Assembly (NCBI GenBank): GCA_026988585.1
Contig: JALSKY010000020.1
Coordinates: 1-5,054 of the forward strand
Direction of reading: 5' to 3'
Origin: Deltaproteobacteria bacterium
GTDB lineage: Bacteria > Desulfobacterota > Dissulfuribacteria > Dissulfuribacterales > QOAL01
DNA: 5,054 nucleotides
In this document: positions 1 to 5,054 of the stretch, in pieces
Numbering within the stretch: the stretch's first letter is position 1
Layout: every line of letters starts with the position of its first letter
The notes under the pieces: generated by a model
The model's input: the letters and a program-made list of their open reading frames with translations, nothing else
Database searches by the model: none
What the model was told of the DNA's origin: nothing
Program-made: the position numbers and the translations under genes

Positions 1-51
1 TCAATCCTATGGATAAACCTGTTTTCAACTGCTTTGATCACGGATATTATT

Positions 52-67
52 GGCATTACATTATGCC
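52..67. repeat. Short inverted repeat upstream of the DUF364 gene
   Basis: GGCAT and ATGCC form perfect 5-bp arms around a 6-base centre, about 90 bases before the start of the plus-strand gene. It could be an operator half-site pair or chance. The rest of 1-154 shows no convincing -35/-10 pair. The spacing of GG and GC here is 13 rather than the 12 expected for a sigma-54 promoter. Confidence 0.25.
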
Positions 68-143
68 GAGTTTACCTGGTCATGTTGTATTGATACAGGC
101 ATAAGAGATCCCTTGCCGAGACTGATTTTATTTTTTTGAGAAT

Positions 144-147
144 GGAG
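144..147 (+). promoter_or_regulatory. Ribosome binding site that fixes a TTG start
   Basis: GGAG lies 7 bases before the TTG at 155, the normal spacing. The nearby ATG at 142 is in another frame and meets a stop after 11 codons, so the TTG is the supported start of the DUF364 gene. Confidence 0.6.
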
Positions 148-154
148 ACAGAGA

Positions 155-934
155 TTGGAATTTCATCAACTTTGTGAAGAACTTTTCACTCGACTCAACC
201 CTGGAAAGATCGAAAAGGTCATAGTTGGATTGCATCTAACCATGGTGGTAGCCCGTGTCCATGGTGAGTCCAGGGCAGGCCTTGCTTCCACTGTCAAGAG
301 TGACGGGCATCATCATCGGGATTGGCATGATGTCCATGATCCTGGCAATATGCAAAATATGGAAGGTGAGGAACTGGCCAGACTCATGCTATCTATGAGC
401 CCGGTTGAGCACAGCATAGGGCTTGCAGCAGTAAATGCCTTGCTGCCACGCTATCCTGATGAATGGTTGGATCTCAATGCTGAAGAGATCATTGCCCGGG
501 CAGGGAGGAATAAATGTGTGGTCCTGGCAGGGCATTTCCCCTTTGTAAAACGTCTCGCAGACCGTGTAGGAGAGCTGGTTGTGCTTGAGCTGGATCCAAG
601 AGGCAGTGATCTCCCAGCAGATCAGGCCCCTGAATGGGTACCAAGGGCGGATATCCTGGCCATGACCAGTGTAACCTTGTTAAATGGAACCCTGGGCCAG
701 ATGCTTTCCCTGCGGCGCAAGACTGAATTAACAATGCTTGTTGGGCCGAGCACACCCCTCACTCCTGTTCTTCAGGATCTGGATATACAGCTTCTTTCAG
801 GTTCCATAGTGACCGATATCCCTGCCGTTGCCTCCGCAGTGATTCAGGGAGGAGATTTCCGCCAGGTTCGCAGGGCTGGAGTCAGATTGGTAACCGTTGG
901 TGATCCTGCAAAATTATCCATGGCCTTTGATTGA
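155..934 (+). CDS. DUF4213/DUF364 family protein, putative metal-chelation protein
   Basis: Cytoplasmic protein of 259 residues with no signal peptide or membrane segment. Residues 1-95 resemble the DUF4213 N-terminal domain, including the GLAAVNALL motif at 89-97. Residues 118-250 resemble the Rossmann-like DUF364 domain: VVLAGHFPF near 122-130, TSVTLLNGTL at 171-180 and GPSTPLTP at 197-204. A crystal structure of a DUF364 protein from Desulfitobacterium showed an enolase-N-like plus Rossmann-like fold, and a role in heavy-metal chelation was proposed; the biochemical function remains unproven. A His-rich stretch at 51-63 (H52, H53, H54, H58, H61, with D57, D59 and D62) stands out as a possible metal site. 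The start is TTG with a good GGAG. It converges on tupC and is transcribed separately. The link to tungstate or molybdate is inferred from position only. Confidence 0.85.
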   Translation: MEFHQLCEELFTRLNPGKIEKVIVGLHLTMVVARVHGESRAGLASTVKSDGHHHRDWHDVHDPGNMQNMEGEELARLMLSMSPVEHSIGLAAVNALLPRYPDEWLDLNAEEIIARAGRNKCVVLAGHFPFVKRLADRVGELVVLELDPRGSDLPADQAPEWVPRADILAMTSVTLLNGTLGQMLSLRRKTELTMLVGPSTPLTPVLQDLDIQLLSGSIVTDIPAVASAVIQGGDFRQVRRAGVRLVTVGDPAKLSMAFD

Positions 935-960
935 AAAAGCAGTTATCAGTGTCAGCTTTT
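934..960. terminator. Possible weak bidirectional terminator between convergent genes
   Basis: AAAAGC (935-940) and GCTTTT (955-960) are perfect inverted arms in the gap between the two converging stop codons. Each strand therefore reads an A-run, a short stem and then a T-run. The stem is only 6 bp, A/T rich, with a 14-base loop, so it would be weak. The position is what makes it plausible. Confidence 0.35.
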
Positions 961-2002
961 ATAGCCAGCGTACATGTTCACAGTTCAAGATCACCTTGAC
1001 CCTACGACCTGGGAATAGGCCCTCTATCTCTATCCTGTTAGCCGTGGTTCGCAAGCGGAAAAGTGATCCTGCTGCCACTACCTCCACAATGAAAATCTCC
1101 TTCCTTCTACTCTCCCGAAGGGCTGTTATCCTTCCTGGAAGAATGTTATCGGCAGATATATTGGAGTCACTGTTAATGCCTTTATGCCCTCCTATCTGAA
1201 TTGACAGAGATTCTGCAGGCAAAAGGGCCACAGAATCCTGTCCATTATACCCTTGCATGGAGAGGGTGATAATCTCTCCACCAGGATATCTTTTTATCAC
1301 CCTGCCGCAGTCCGCCTGTTCCATCCAGGGGCCAGGAATCATATTGACCACCTCTTCATCCAGAAGTCGTCCCCTGAGCAGCATGATCTGCTGGTCACAG
1401 ACCTGCTCAAGCCATCCATGATCATGGCTCGCAATCAAAACGGTGGTGCCCCATCTATGTCTTGCATACAGGACAGCTTCCATAATGGATTGGGCAGAGG
1501 AGACATCCACACTTGCTGTGGGTTCATCCAGGATTAGCACCTCCGGCCTGAGAATGAGCCTTGCCGCAAGGGCAACTCGTTGAACCTCTCCGCCTGAGAG
1601 TTCACGCCAGCTTCTTTTGGCAAACTGTTCAGGCAAACCTACCAGGTCCAGAACCTTGGTAACACGGCTGTTGAGATTCTGCCTATCCCCCCTGATCTTG
1701 AGCCCGTAGATTATGTTTTCATAAACATCTCTCTTGAGTAGATAGGGCTCCTGAGGGAGAATGGTTATGTTCCTGCGCTGCTGCAGGGTGATTTTTCTGC
1801 CATCCACCCCTTTGAAAAATATCTTGCCCTGTGCAGGATCTGCCATGAAGGCCAGTAGCCGAAGCAGGGTGGATTTCCCGCTTCCATTAGGACCGACAAC
1901 CCCCAGTATAGAGCCTGGATTTAAAGTGAATTCAGGGATGGAGAGCACGCTCCGCCCTCCATAATGAAAGTCTACATCCTCTATCCGATAAAGCGAGCCC
2001 AT
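959..2002 (-). CDS. tupC: Tungstate ABC transporter, ATP-binding protein
   Basis: ATPase of the tungstate importer, acting on the cytoplasmic face of TupB. Numbered from the ATG at 2002 (347 residues), it shows Walker A GPNGSGKST at 37-45, the Q-loop glutamine at 84, signature LSGGEVQR at 135-142, Walker B VLILDEPTA at 155-163, D-loop SVD at 164-166 and H-loop histidine at 193. Residues about 252-347 look like a TOBE/Mop-type tail, a domain that binds molybdate or tungstate in ModC-like proteins. The start at 2002 overlaps the tupB stop (TAATG) and has AAGGAG 9 bases upstream. An in-frame ATG at 2011 abuts that AAGGAG and is less likely. Substrate assignment rests on the TupA neighbour, since the ATPase alone would not separate tungstate from molybdate. 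Confidence 0.92.
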   Translation of the reverse strand: MGSLYRIEDVDFHYGGRSVLSIPEFTLNPGSILGVVGPNGSGKSTLLRLLAFMADPAQGKIFFKGVDGRKITLQQRRNITILPQEPYLLKRDVYENIIYGLKIRGDRQNLNSRVTKVLDLVGLPEQFAKRSWRELSGGEVQRVALAARLILRPEVLILDEPTASVDVSSAQSIMEAVLYARHRWGTTVLIASHDHGWLEQVCDQQIMLLRGRLLDEEVVNMIPGPWMEQADCGRVIKRYPGGEIITLSMQGYNGQDSVALLPAESLSIQIGGHKGINSDSNISADNILPGRITALRESRRKEIFIVEVVAAGSLFRLRTTANRIEIEGLFPGRRVKVILNCEHVRWL

Positions 2003-2694
2003 TACTGCCATCTCCTTTTGATAAAAGAGAGAATGGTGTTGACCAGGAGGGCTATTACCAGCAGAACAATACCCAGTGCTATTCCGGTGACGAATTCACC
2101 CTTGCCTGTCTCAAGGGCAATGGCAGTGGTAATGGTACGGGTATGATATTTTATATTGCCGCCGACCATCATGGAGATACCTACTTCAGTAAGTATCCGC
2201 CCATAGGCTGCAACAGCCGCTGCCATTATCCCAAACCTGGCCTCCTGAACAGTGGCAAGTAATATGTCCCTTGGACTGGCCCCGAGTCCCATCAGGGTCT
2301 CTCTTATCCTCCTGTCAAGGGATTCCACCTGTGCAGCTGTCAAGGCCATAATGATGGGCAGCCCCAGTATAACCTGACCAACTGCTATGGCCTTTACTGT
2401 GAAAAGCAGCCCCAGTTCACCCAGGGGACCGGATCTTGAGAGCATGGTATAGACCATGAGCCCAATAAAGACAGTTGGAAGGGCAAGTAGTGTATCTACT
2501 ATGGTGCGCAGGATTCGTTGGCCTGGAAACCTGAAATATCCCAGGCAAAAACCCAGGGGAATACCTAAGAACAGGGAGGTAAAAAGTGAATAGGAGGAGA
2601 CTGAAACCGAGACCATGATGGCAGAATAGACACCATCATCTCCGGACAAAAGCAGATTTATTGCTTCACAAAAGCCCTTTAGAAACAGTTCCAA
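2002..2694 (-). CDS. tupB: Tungstate ABC transporter, permease protein
   Basis: Inner-membrane channel subunit of 230 residues, the usual length for TupB. About five hydrophobic segments are visible near 23-51, 63-85, 97-120, 154-178 and 202-225. The cytoplasmic coupling (EAA) loop is at about 132-151 (ETLMGLGASPRDILLATVQE), with the conserved glycine at 138; this loop docks on TupC. The opening MELFLKGFCEAINLLLSGD resembles the N-terminus expected for the family and supports the TTG start at 2694; an in-frame TAG lies four codons further upstream, so no longer form exists. The ribosome site is poor (TAGGG about 10 bases upstream). The stop overlaps the tupC start, so the two are translationally coupled. 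A 186-base gap with a strong hairpin separates it from tupA. Confidence 0.92.
   Translation of the reverse strand: MELFLKGFCEAINLLLSGDDGVYSAIMVSVSVSSYSLFTSLFLGIPLGFCLGYFRFPGQRILRTIVDTLLALPTVFIGLMVYTMLSRSGPLGELGLLFTVKAIAVGQVILGLPIIMALTAAQVESLDRRIRETLMGLGASPRDILLATVQEARFGIMAAAVAAYGRILTEVGISMMVGGNIKYHTRTITTAIALETGKGEFVTGIALGIVLLVIALLVNTILSFIKRRWQ
2012..2017 (-). promoter_or_regulatory. Ribosome binding site deciding the tupC start
   Basis: AAGGAG on the minus strand, inside the end of tupB. It is 9 bases before the ATG at 2002 but directly adjacent to the ATG at 2011, so it favours the shorter tupC form that begins with MGSLYRIEDV. Confidence 0.6.
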
Positions 2695-2784
2695 GGAATC
2701 AAAACCCTAAGTTTCTCAATAGAGAGCATTTGGCAACGATATACAACAGATCTGAAAATTTATTCCACATCGCCTGAAGAAACT

Positions 2785-2821
2785 CAGGGGGTGCAAACTC
2801 TTATGAACTTTGCACCCCCTG
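2785..2821 (-). promoter_or_regulatory. Strong intercistronic hairpin between tupA and tupB
   Basis: CAGGGGGTGCAAA (2785-2797) and TTTGCACCCCCTG (2809-2821) are perfect 13-bp arms with an 11-base loop. In the transcript the hairpin begins about 60 bases after the tupA stop and ends about 90 bases before the tupB start. It is followed by AGTTTCTTC, not a true U-run, so it is not a clean intrinsic terminator. It more likely acts as a 3' stabiliser of the tupA message or as a partial attenuator, giving more binding protein than permease, a pattern known from other binding-protein operons. The role is inferred and the structure is directly visible. Confidence 0.6.
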
Positions 2822-2880
2822 CAGATTCTCTACAAAACAAGCTGCAACAGATCGGCCTTCAAATGCTCATGGCCATCCAT

Positions 2881-3702
2881 CTATTTCCCGGCATTGGGTG
2901 TAAAGAGCGGCTGACCAAGCAGACGAAAATCTCCTATCATCTTTTGAACCTTTGACGAGGTGATCCAGTCTGAAAATCTGGCAGCAAGATCGGCCTTCAC
3001 ACTGGGGCAGCGTTTCGGGTTTACAGTTATGACACTATACTGGTTGAACAATTCCGGAGAACCCTGAACGACAACTTTGAGGTTGTTTTGATCACCCTTC
3101 TGGGACATATATTTAATCCAGGTTCCCCTGTCTGTCAGGGTATATCCATTCTTTTCTGCTGCCATGTTTATGGTGGCCAACATCCCCTGCCCTGTCTGGA
3201 TATACCAGTTTTCCTTTTCAGGAACGCCGGTTCCAGCCTGTTTCCAAAGGAATATCTCCTTTTTGTTTGTTCCTGAATTGTCACCGCGGCTCAGAAAAAG
3301 GGCCTTTTTTTCCATGATAACCTTCAGGGCATCTGAAGGGTTTAAACCCTCGATACCGGCAGGATCATTTTTGGGACCGATGATAATAAAATCATTATAC
3401 ATTACCTGGCGCCGGTCCACTCCATACCCTGCCTGGATGAATTTCTTTTCTGCAGCCGGGGCATGTACCAACAGAATATCTACATCACAGTTTTCCCCCA
3501 TTTTCAAGGCCTTACCTGTTCCAGTAGCTACCCATTTCAATGTGATACCGGTATCCTTGGTAAATTCAGGAGCAAGATATTCCAATAATCCGGTGTTGTC
3601 AGTACTGGTGGTCGTGGCCATCATCAAGGTCTGCCCAGCATGTGCCACAGTGACAGAGATAAACAGTAAACATATCATTACTAAAATTTTCTTCAGGTTC
3701 AT
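2881..3702 (-). CDS. tupA: Tungstate ABC transporter, substrate-binding protein
   Basis: Extracytoplasmic tungstate-binding protein of 273 residues. Residues 1-22 form a Sec signal peptide (positive MNLKK, hydrophobic core, AHA before the likely cut, mature start at G23); there is no lipobox cysteine at the cut. The TupA hallmark TTTSTDNTGLL is at 30-40, followed by GTGKAL at 61-66, DVDILLVHAPAAE at 73-85, YNDFIIIGP at 102-110, SRGDNSGT at 138-145, GQGM at 171-174 and TLTDRGTW at 188-195. The TTTS and SRGD elements build the oxyanion pocket in TupA and separate it from ModA and WtpA, so tungstate is the best call. ATG has AAGGAG 7 bases upstream, the best ribosome site of the operon. It follows the regulator by 99 bases. 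Confidence 0.95.
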   Translation of the reverse strand: MNLKKILVMICLLFISVTVAHAGQTLMMATTTSTDNTGLLEYLAPEFTKDTGITLKWVATGTGKALKMGENCDVDILLVHAPAAEKKFIQAGYGVDRRQVMYNDFIIIGPKNDPAGIEGLNPSDALKVIMEKKALFLSRGDNSGTNKKEIFLWKQAGTGVPEKENWYIQTGQGMLATINMAAEKNGYTLTDRGTWIKYMSQKGDQNNLKVVVQGSPELFNQYSVITVNPKRCPSVKADLAARFSDWITSSKVQKMIGDFRLLGQPLFTPNAGK

Positions 3703-3709
3703 GTCTCTT

Positions 3710-3715
3710 CTCCTT
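3710..3715 (-). promoter_or_regulatory. Strong ribosome binding site of tupA
   Basis: AAGGAG on the minus strand, 7 bases before the ATG at 3702. It is far better than the sites before tupB and the regulator, consistent with high output of the binding protein. Confidence 0.7.
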
Positions 3716-3733
3716 ATTTAATGTGATATTTTC

Positions 3734-3746
3734 CTTTGAATCAAAG
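3734..3746. promoter_or_regulatory. Palindrome upstream of tupA, candidate operator
   Basis: CTTTGA-A-TCAAAG is a perfect inverted repeat with one central base, 31 bases before the tupA start codon in the gap after the regulator gene. Its position suits an operator for the adjacent regulator or for another metal regulator. No confident -35/-10 pair could be placed around it: the best match, TTGATT-17-TTAAAT, would put the transcript start inside the ribosome site. The function is a guess. Confidence 0.3.
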
Positions 3747-3801
3747 ATGAAAGCATTAAATTCAACTGTTAAGCCTATTGGGTGCATTGATGAAAAAATA
3801 C

Positions 3802-4725
3802 TTAGTCTGGATAGACGATCTGTCCGCTCCCTTCTGTCTGATAACCACCGAGTTCTGCTGCCGCCTCGTGAAACCAGTTGTGATTTATGATTCCAATAAA
3901 AAGCTGGACTGACTTGGCAAAAAAAACGTTTTTATGGATAAGTAGGTCGAACCGCTCCTGTCGCAGGGGAATAAAATCAAGCCCGAGCTGAACTGCAGCT
4001 GTCTCTATGCCAAGGGCAACATCAGCCTGACCAGATAGGACCGCAATGCCAACGGAAAGATGGGAGGGTAATTCACGGTCATAGCCATCTATATCTCCGC
4101 CCTGGATCCCGGCCTTTTTCAATTCATGATCCAGCAAGACCCTGGTTCCAGTAGAAGGGGAGCGGTTTACCATGGTTATTCCCGGTTCTGCCAAGGATGA
4201 AATCCCTTGAATCTTTTTGGGATTGCCTGGGGCTACCATGAGACCCTGGGTACGCTGGCAAAACTTTACTGCAACGGGAAGTGGTTTGCCCATCTGTTCT
4301 TGAAGATAGGCAAAATTATATTGCTGTTCATCACTATGCATCAGATGAGCGGATCCGATATGGCAAAGGTTCTGTTTCAATGCCATAATGCCGCCCATGC
4401 TTCCCACAGAAGCAAAAGCCGCCAGATTTTCAGATCCATAAAGCTGATTGTAACGACCTATAACCCTGTCCAGCAATAAATCATTGCTTCCGGCCAGGAT
4501 CAACACCCTTTCCGCAGCAGATCCGCAGGATGATTCCGGGCGGTTGATCACATGACCTTCAAGCCAGTCAAGAACCAGATGATAGGGAAAGAGCCACTTG
4601 CCGGTGATTTTAGTGGCAGGCAATCCCTTATCGGCAATAAGGGAGTACACTACCTTTTCGTTTACCCCCAGAAGTTCAGCAACTTCCCGGGTGCTTAAAA
4701 AAGTTTTATTGTCATTTGTCGTCAT
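3802..4725 (-). CDS. One-component regulator: excisionase/MerR-type HTH plus PBP-like sensor domain
   Basis: Cytoplasmic DNA-binding protein of 307 residues. Residues 9-57 (LSTREVAELLGV, then GKWLFP and DWL) form an excisionase-family HTH. Residues about 73-300 match the PBP-like domain (PF12727 type) also found attached to MoeA and other molybdenum-cofactor proteins. Visible landmarks are NRSPSTGTR at 187-195, HLSVGIAVLSGQADVALGIETAA at 222-244, GLDFIPLRQERFDLLI at 248-263 and the terminal LGGYQTEGSGQIVYPD (292-307). There is no signal peptide, so it senses a cytoplasmic ligand. Its place directly upstream of tupABC, same strand, argues that it regulates tungstate uptake; the ligand (tungstate, molybdate or another small molecule) is inferred. 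The start has no clear Shine-Dalgarno; an alternative start further in would cut into the HTH. After the stop there is a 4-bp GTCT/AGAC stem and a six-T run, too weak to call a terminator. Confidence 0.88.
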   Translation of the reverse strand: MTTNDNKTFLSTREVAELLGVNEKVVYSLIADKGLPATKITGKWLFPYHLVLDWLEGHVINRPESSCGSAAERVLILAGSNDLLLDRVIGRYNQLYGSENLAAFASVGSMGGIMALKQNLCHIGSAHLMHSDEQQYNFAYLQEQMGKPLPVAVKFCQRTQGLMVAPGNPKKIQGISSLAEPGITMVNRSPSTGTRVLLDHELKKAGIQGGDIDGYDRELPSHLSVGIAVLSGQADVALGIETAAVQLGLDFIPLRQERFDLLIHKNVFFAKSVQLFIGIINHNWFHEAAAELGGYQTEGSGQIVYPD

Positions 4726-4769
4726 AAAAGGTAATCCATTTTATTTTTTAATAAGAACTGGGACGACAA
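4716..4769 (-). promoter_or_regulatory. Inverted repeat enclosing the regulator start region
   Basis: In the transcript TTGTCGTC (4769-4762) is perfectly complementary to GACGACAA (4723-4716), which starts at the G of the start codon and covers codons 2-3. The 38-base loop holds the region where a ribosome site would be. A competing small hairpin, CTGG/CCAG around TATTGTCGTC, would hide the first arm. This could modulate initiation on a gene that lacks a clear Shine-Dalgarno, but no function is shown. Confidence 0.3.
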
Positions 4770-4917
4770 TACCAGGAAGGGAGGGAGTGCGCAAGCATGG
4801 AAATTGGCACAACGATTCTCTTTTAAGACGAGCCAGCACCGCCAGGAAAAGTCATAATATGGAATCTGCAGGAGATACAATGTGAACAAATAGATGTTAA
4901 CCAACCAATATTTCGGC

Positions 4918-4942
4918 GCAAATACCTTGCTCCGGCATTTGC
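4918..4942 (-). promoter_or_regulatory. 25-base dyad just downstream of the candidate -10
   Basis: On the minus strand GCAAATGCC and GGTATTTGC pair over 9 positions (one G-T) around the loop GGAGCAA. The dyad starts two bases after the candidate -10, so it covers the expected transcript start. It could be a repressor operator, for example for autoregulation, or a 5' RNA stem. It has no following T-run, so it is not a terminator. Confidence 0.4.
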
Positions 4943-4944
4943 AC

Positions 4945-4972
4945 AGTATAATTCCGTTAGTGTTAGCAACAA
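4945..4972 (-). promoter_or_regulatory. Candidate sigma-70 promoter for the regulator (and possibly tupABC)
   Basis: Minus-strand TTGTTG (4972-4967) and TATACT (4950-4945) are separated by 16 bases; the -10 matches 5 of 6 and the -35 only 3 of 6 consensus bases. The -35 lies in the regulator-proximal copy of the 18-bp repeat, so a protein binding the repeats could recruit or block polymerase. The leader to the start codon would be about 210 bases. Confidence 0.35.
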
Positions 4973-5010
4973 ATGGAGTGTTAGCAACAAATGGAGTGTT
5001 AGCAACAAAT
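4960..5010. repeat. Tandem 18-bp direct repeat, nearly three copies
   Basis: GTGTTAGCAACAAATGGA occurs at 4960-4977 and 4978-4995 without a mismatch, and the first 15 bases again at 4996-5010. Each unit contains GTTAGCAAC, with outer GTT/AAC arms. A degenerate copy (AACAAATAGATGTTA) lies at 4885-4899. The unit length resembles iterons or a cooperatively bound operator array. It could also be a simple slippage-prone repeat. Confidence 0.85.
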
Positions 5011-5052
5011 AAAGTTGACCGGTTTTTTGACAAATAAATTGTCCGGTTTTTG
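5005..5052. repeat. Second direct repeat of about 24 bp, two copies
   Basis: The segments 5005-5029 and 5030-5052 both run ACAAATAAA, TTG, A or T, CCGG, then a T-run and G; they differ by one substitution and two single-base gaps. The first copy shares its ACAAAT start with the end of the third 18-bp unit, so the two repeat families are fused. The junction also gives an inverted repeat, GACAA (5029-5033) and TTGTC (5039-5043). The array may continue past the window edge. Confidence 0.75.
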
Positions 5053-5054
5053 CC

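Larger units (their letters stand above)
4726..5054. other. Long non-coding leader and repeat region upstream of the regulator
   Basis: About 330 bases with no credible gene on either strand. The part next to the regulator (4726-4880) is unremarkable apart from the inverted repeat at the start codon. The distal part holds a degenerate repeat copy (4885-4899), a dyad (4918-4942), a candidate minus-strand promoter (4945-4972) and direct repeats up to the window edge (4960-5052). An open frame of 103 codons from a TTG at 5033 to 4722 crosses the repeats, but it looks like random translation. Confidence 0.6.

Noticed and set aside
51..66. Sigma-54-like promoter (TGGCAT...ATGC) upstream of the DUF364 gene
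   Set aside because: The GG and GC elements are one base too far apart for a standard -24/-12 promoter.
1..104. Possible 3' end of a gene entering from the left (open frames ending at 91-93 and 102-104)
   Set aside because: Two frames are open at once over this short stretch and neither translation resembles a known protein, so neither can be chosen.
959..2011. Assignment of the transporter as molybdate ModABC
   Set aside because: TupA has the TTTS and SRGDNSGT motifs typical of the tungstate family, and the permease and ATPase are separate genes in tup order; ModA lacks these motifs.
2849..2999. 13-base direct repeat (AGATCGGCCTTCA) at 2849-2861 and 2987-2999, inside and just after tupA
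   Set aside because: The match is short and isolated, with no similarity around it, so a duplication cannot be supported.
3164..3721. 185-codon plus-strand open frame opposite tupA, and similar plus-strand frames opposite tupC and the regulator
   Set aside because: These are antisense shadows of well-supported genes, with no ribosome site and no recognisable protein.
4722..5033. 103-codon minus-strand open frame upstream of the regulator, ending in an ATGA overlap with the regulator start
   Set aside because: It starts at TTG inside the direct repeats with no ribosome site, its first third is just translated repeat, and the rest has a random, Cys/Leu/Tyr-rich composition with no recognisable domain. 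The ATGA overlap is suggestive but not enough.
5015..5054. Terminal inverted repeat of an insertion sequence
   Set aside because: The direct and inverted repeats at the right edge have no transposase nearby and no recognised IS end, and the window stops too soon.

Overview
The window carries a complete tungstate uptake locus on the minus strand. Read right to left it holds a one-component regulator (winged-helix/excisionase-type HTH fused to a periplasmic-binding-protein-like domain, 4725-3802), the tungstate-binding protein tupA (3702-2881), the permease tupB (2694-2002) and the ATPase tupC (2002-959, TAATG overlap with tupB). A single plus-strand gene of the DUF4213/DUF364 family (155-934), a putative metal-chelation protein, converges on tupC with only 24 bases between the two stop codons. 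All five proteins are full length, and no RNA gene, CRISPR array or insertion sequence is visible.

Organism: the Sec-type signal peptide on TupA, moderate base composition, clear AAGGAG ribosome sites alternating with TTG starts, and the general look of the Tup proteins suggest a mesophilic anaerobe, perhaps a member of the Desulfobacterota. This is an impression from protein style, not a proof.

How the parts work together: TupA captures tungstate outside the cytoplasmic membrane through the TTTS and SRGDNSGT motifs. TupB forms the channel. TupC powers transport and carries a C-terminal TOBE-like tail that may sense internal oxyanion. The regulator's sensing domain belongs to the same broad fold class as TupA, so it plausibly reports cytoplasmic tungstate/molybdate or a related ligand and controls itself and tupABC. 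The DUF364 gene fits the metal theme, but its role is unknown.

Non-coding parts: 1-154 precedes the DUF364 gene and holds one short inverted repeat. 2695-2880 separates tupA from tupB and contains a perfect 13-bp hairpin, likely a processing or attenuation element. 3703-3801 lies before tupA and holds a 13-base palindrome. 4726-5054 lies upstream of the regulator and is the most unusual stretch: it has an array of 18-bp and about 24-bp direct repeats running towards the window edge, a candidate promoter whose -35 falls in the last repeat, a 25-base dyad just after the -10, and an inverted repeat that could fold over the regulator's start codon.
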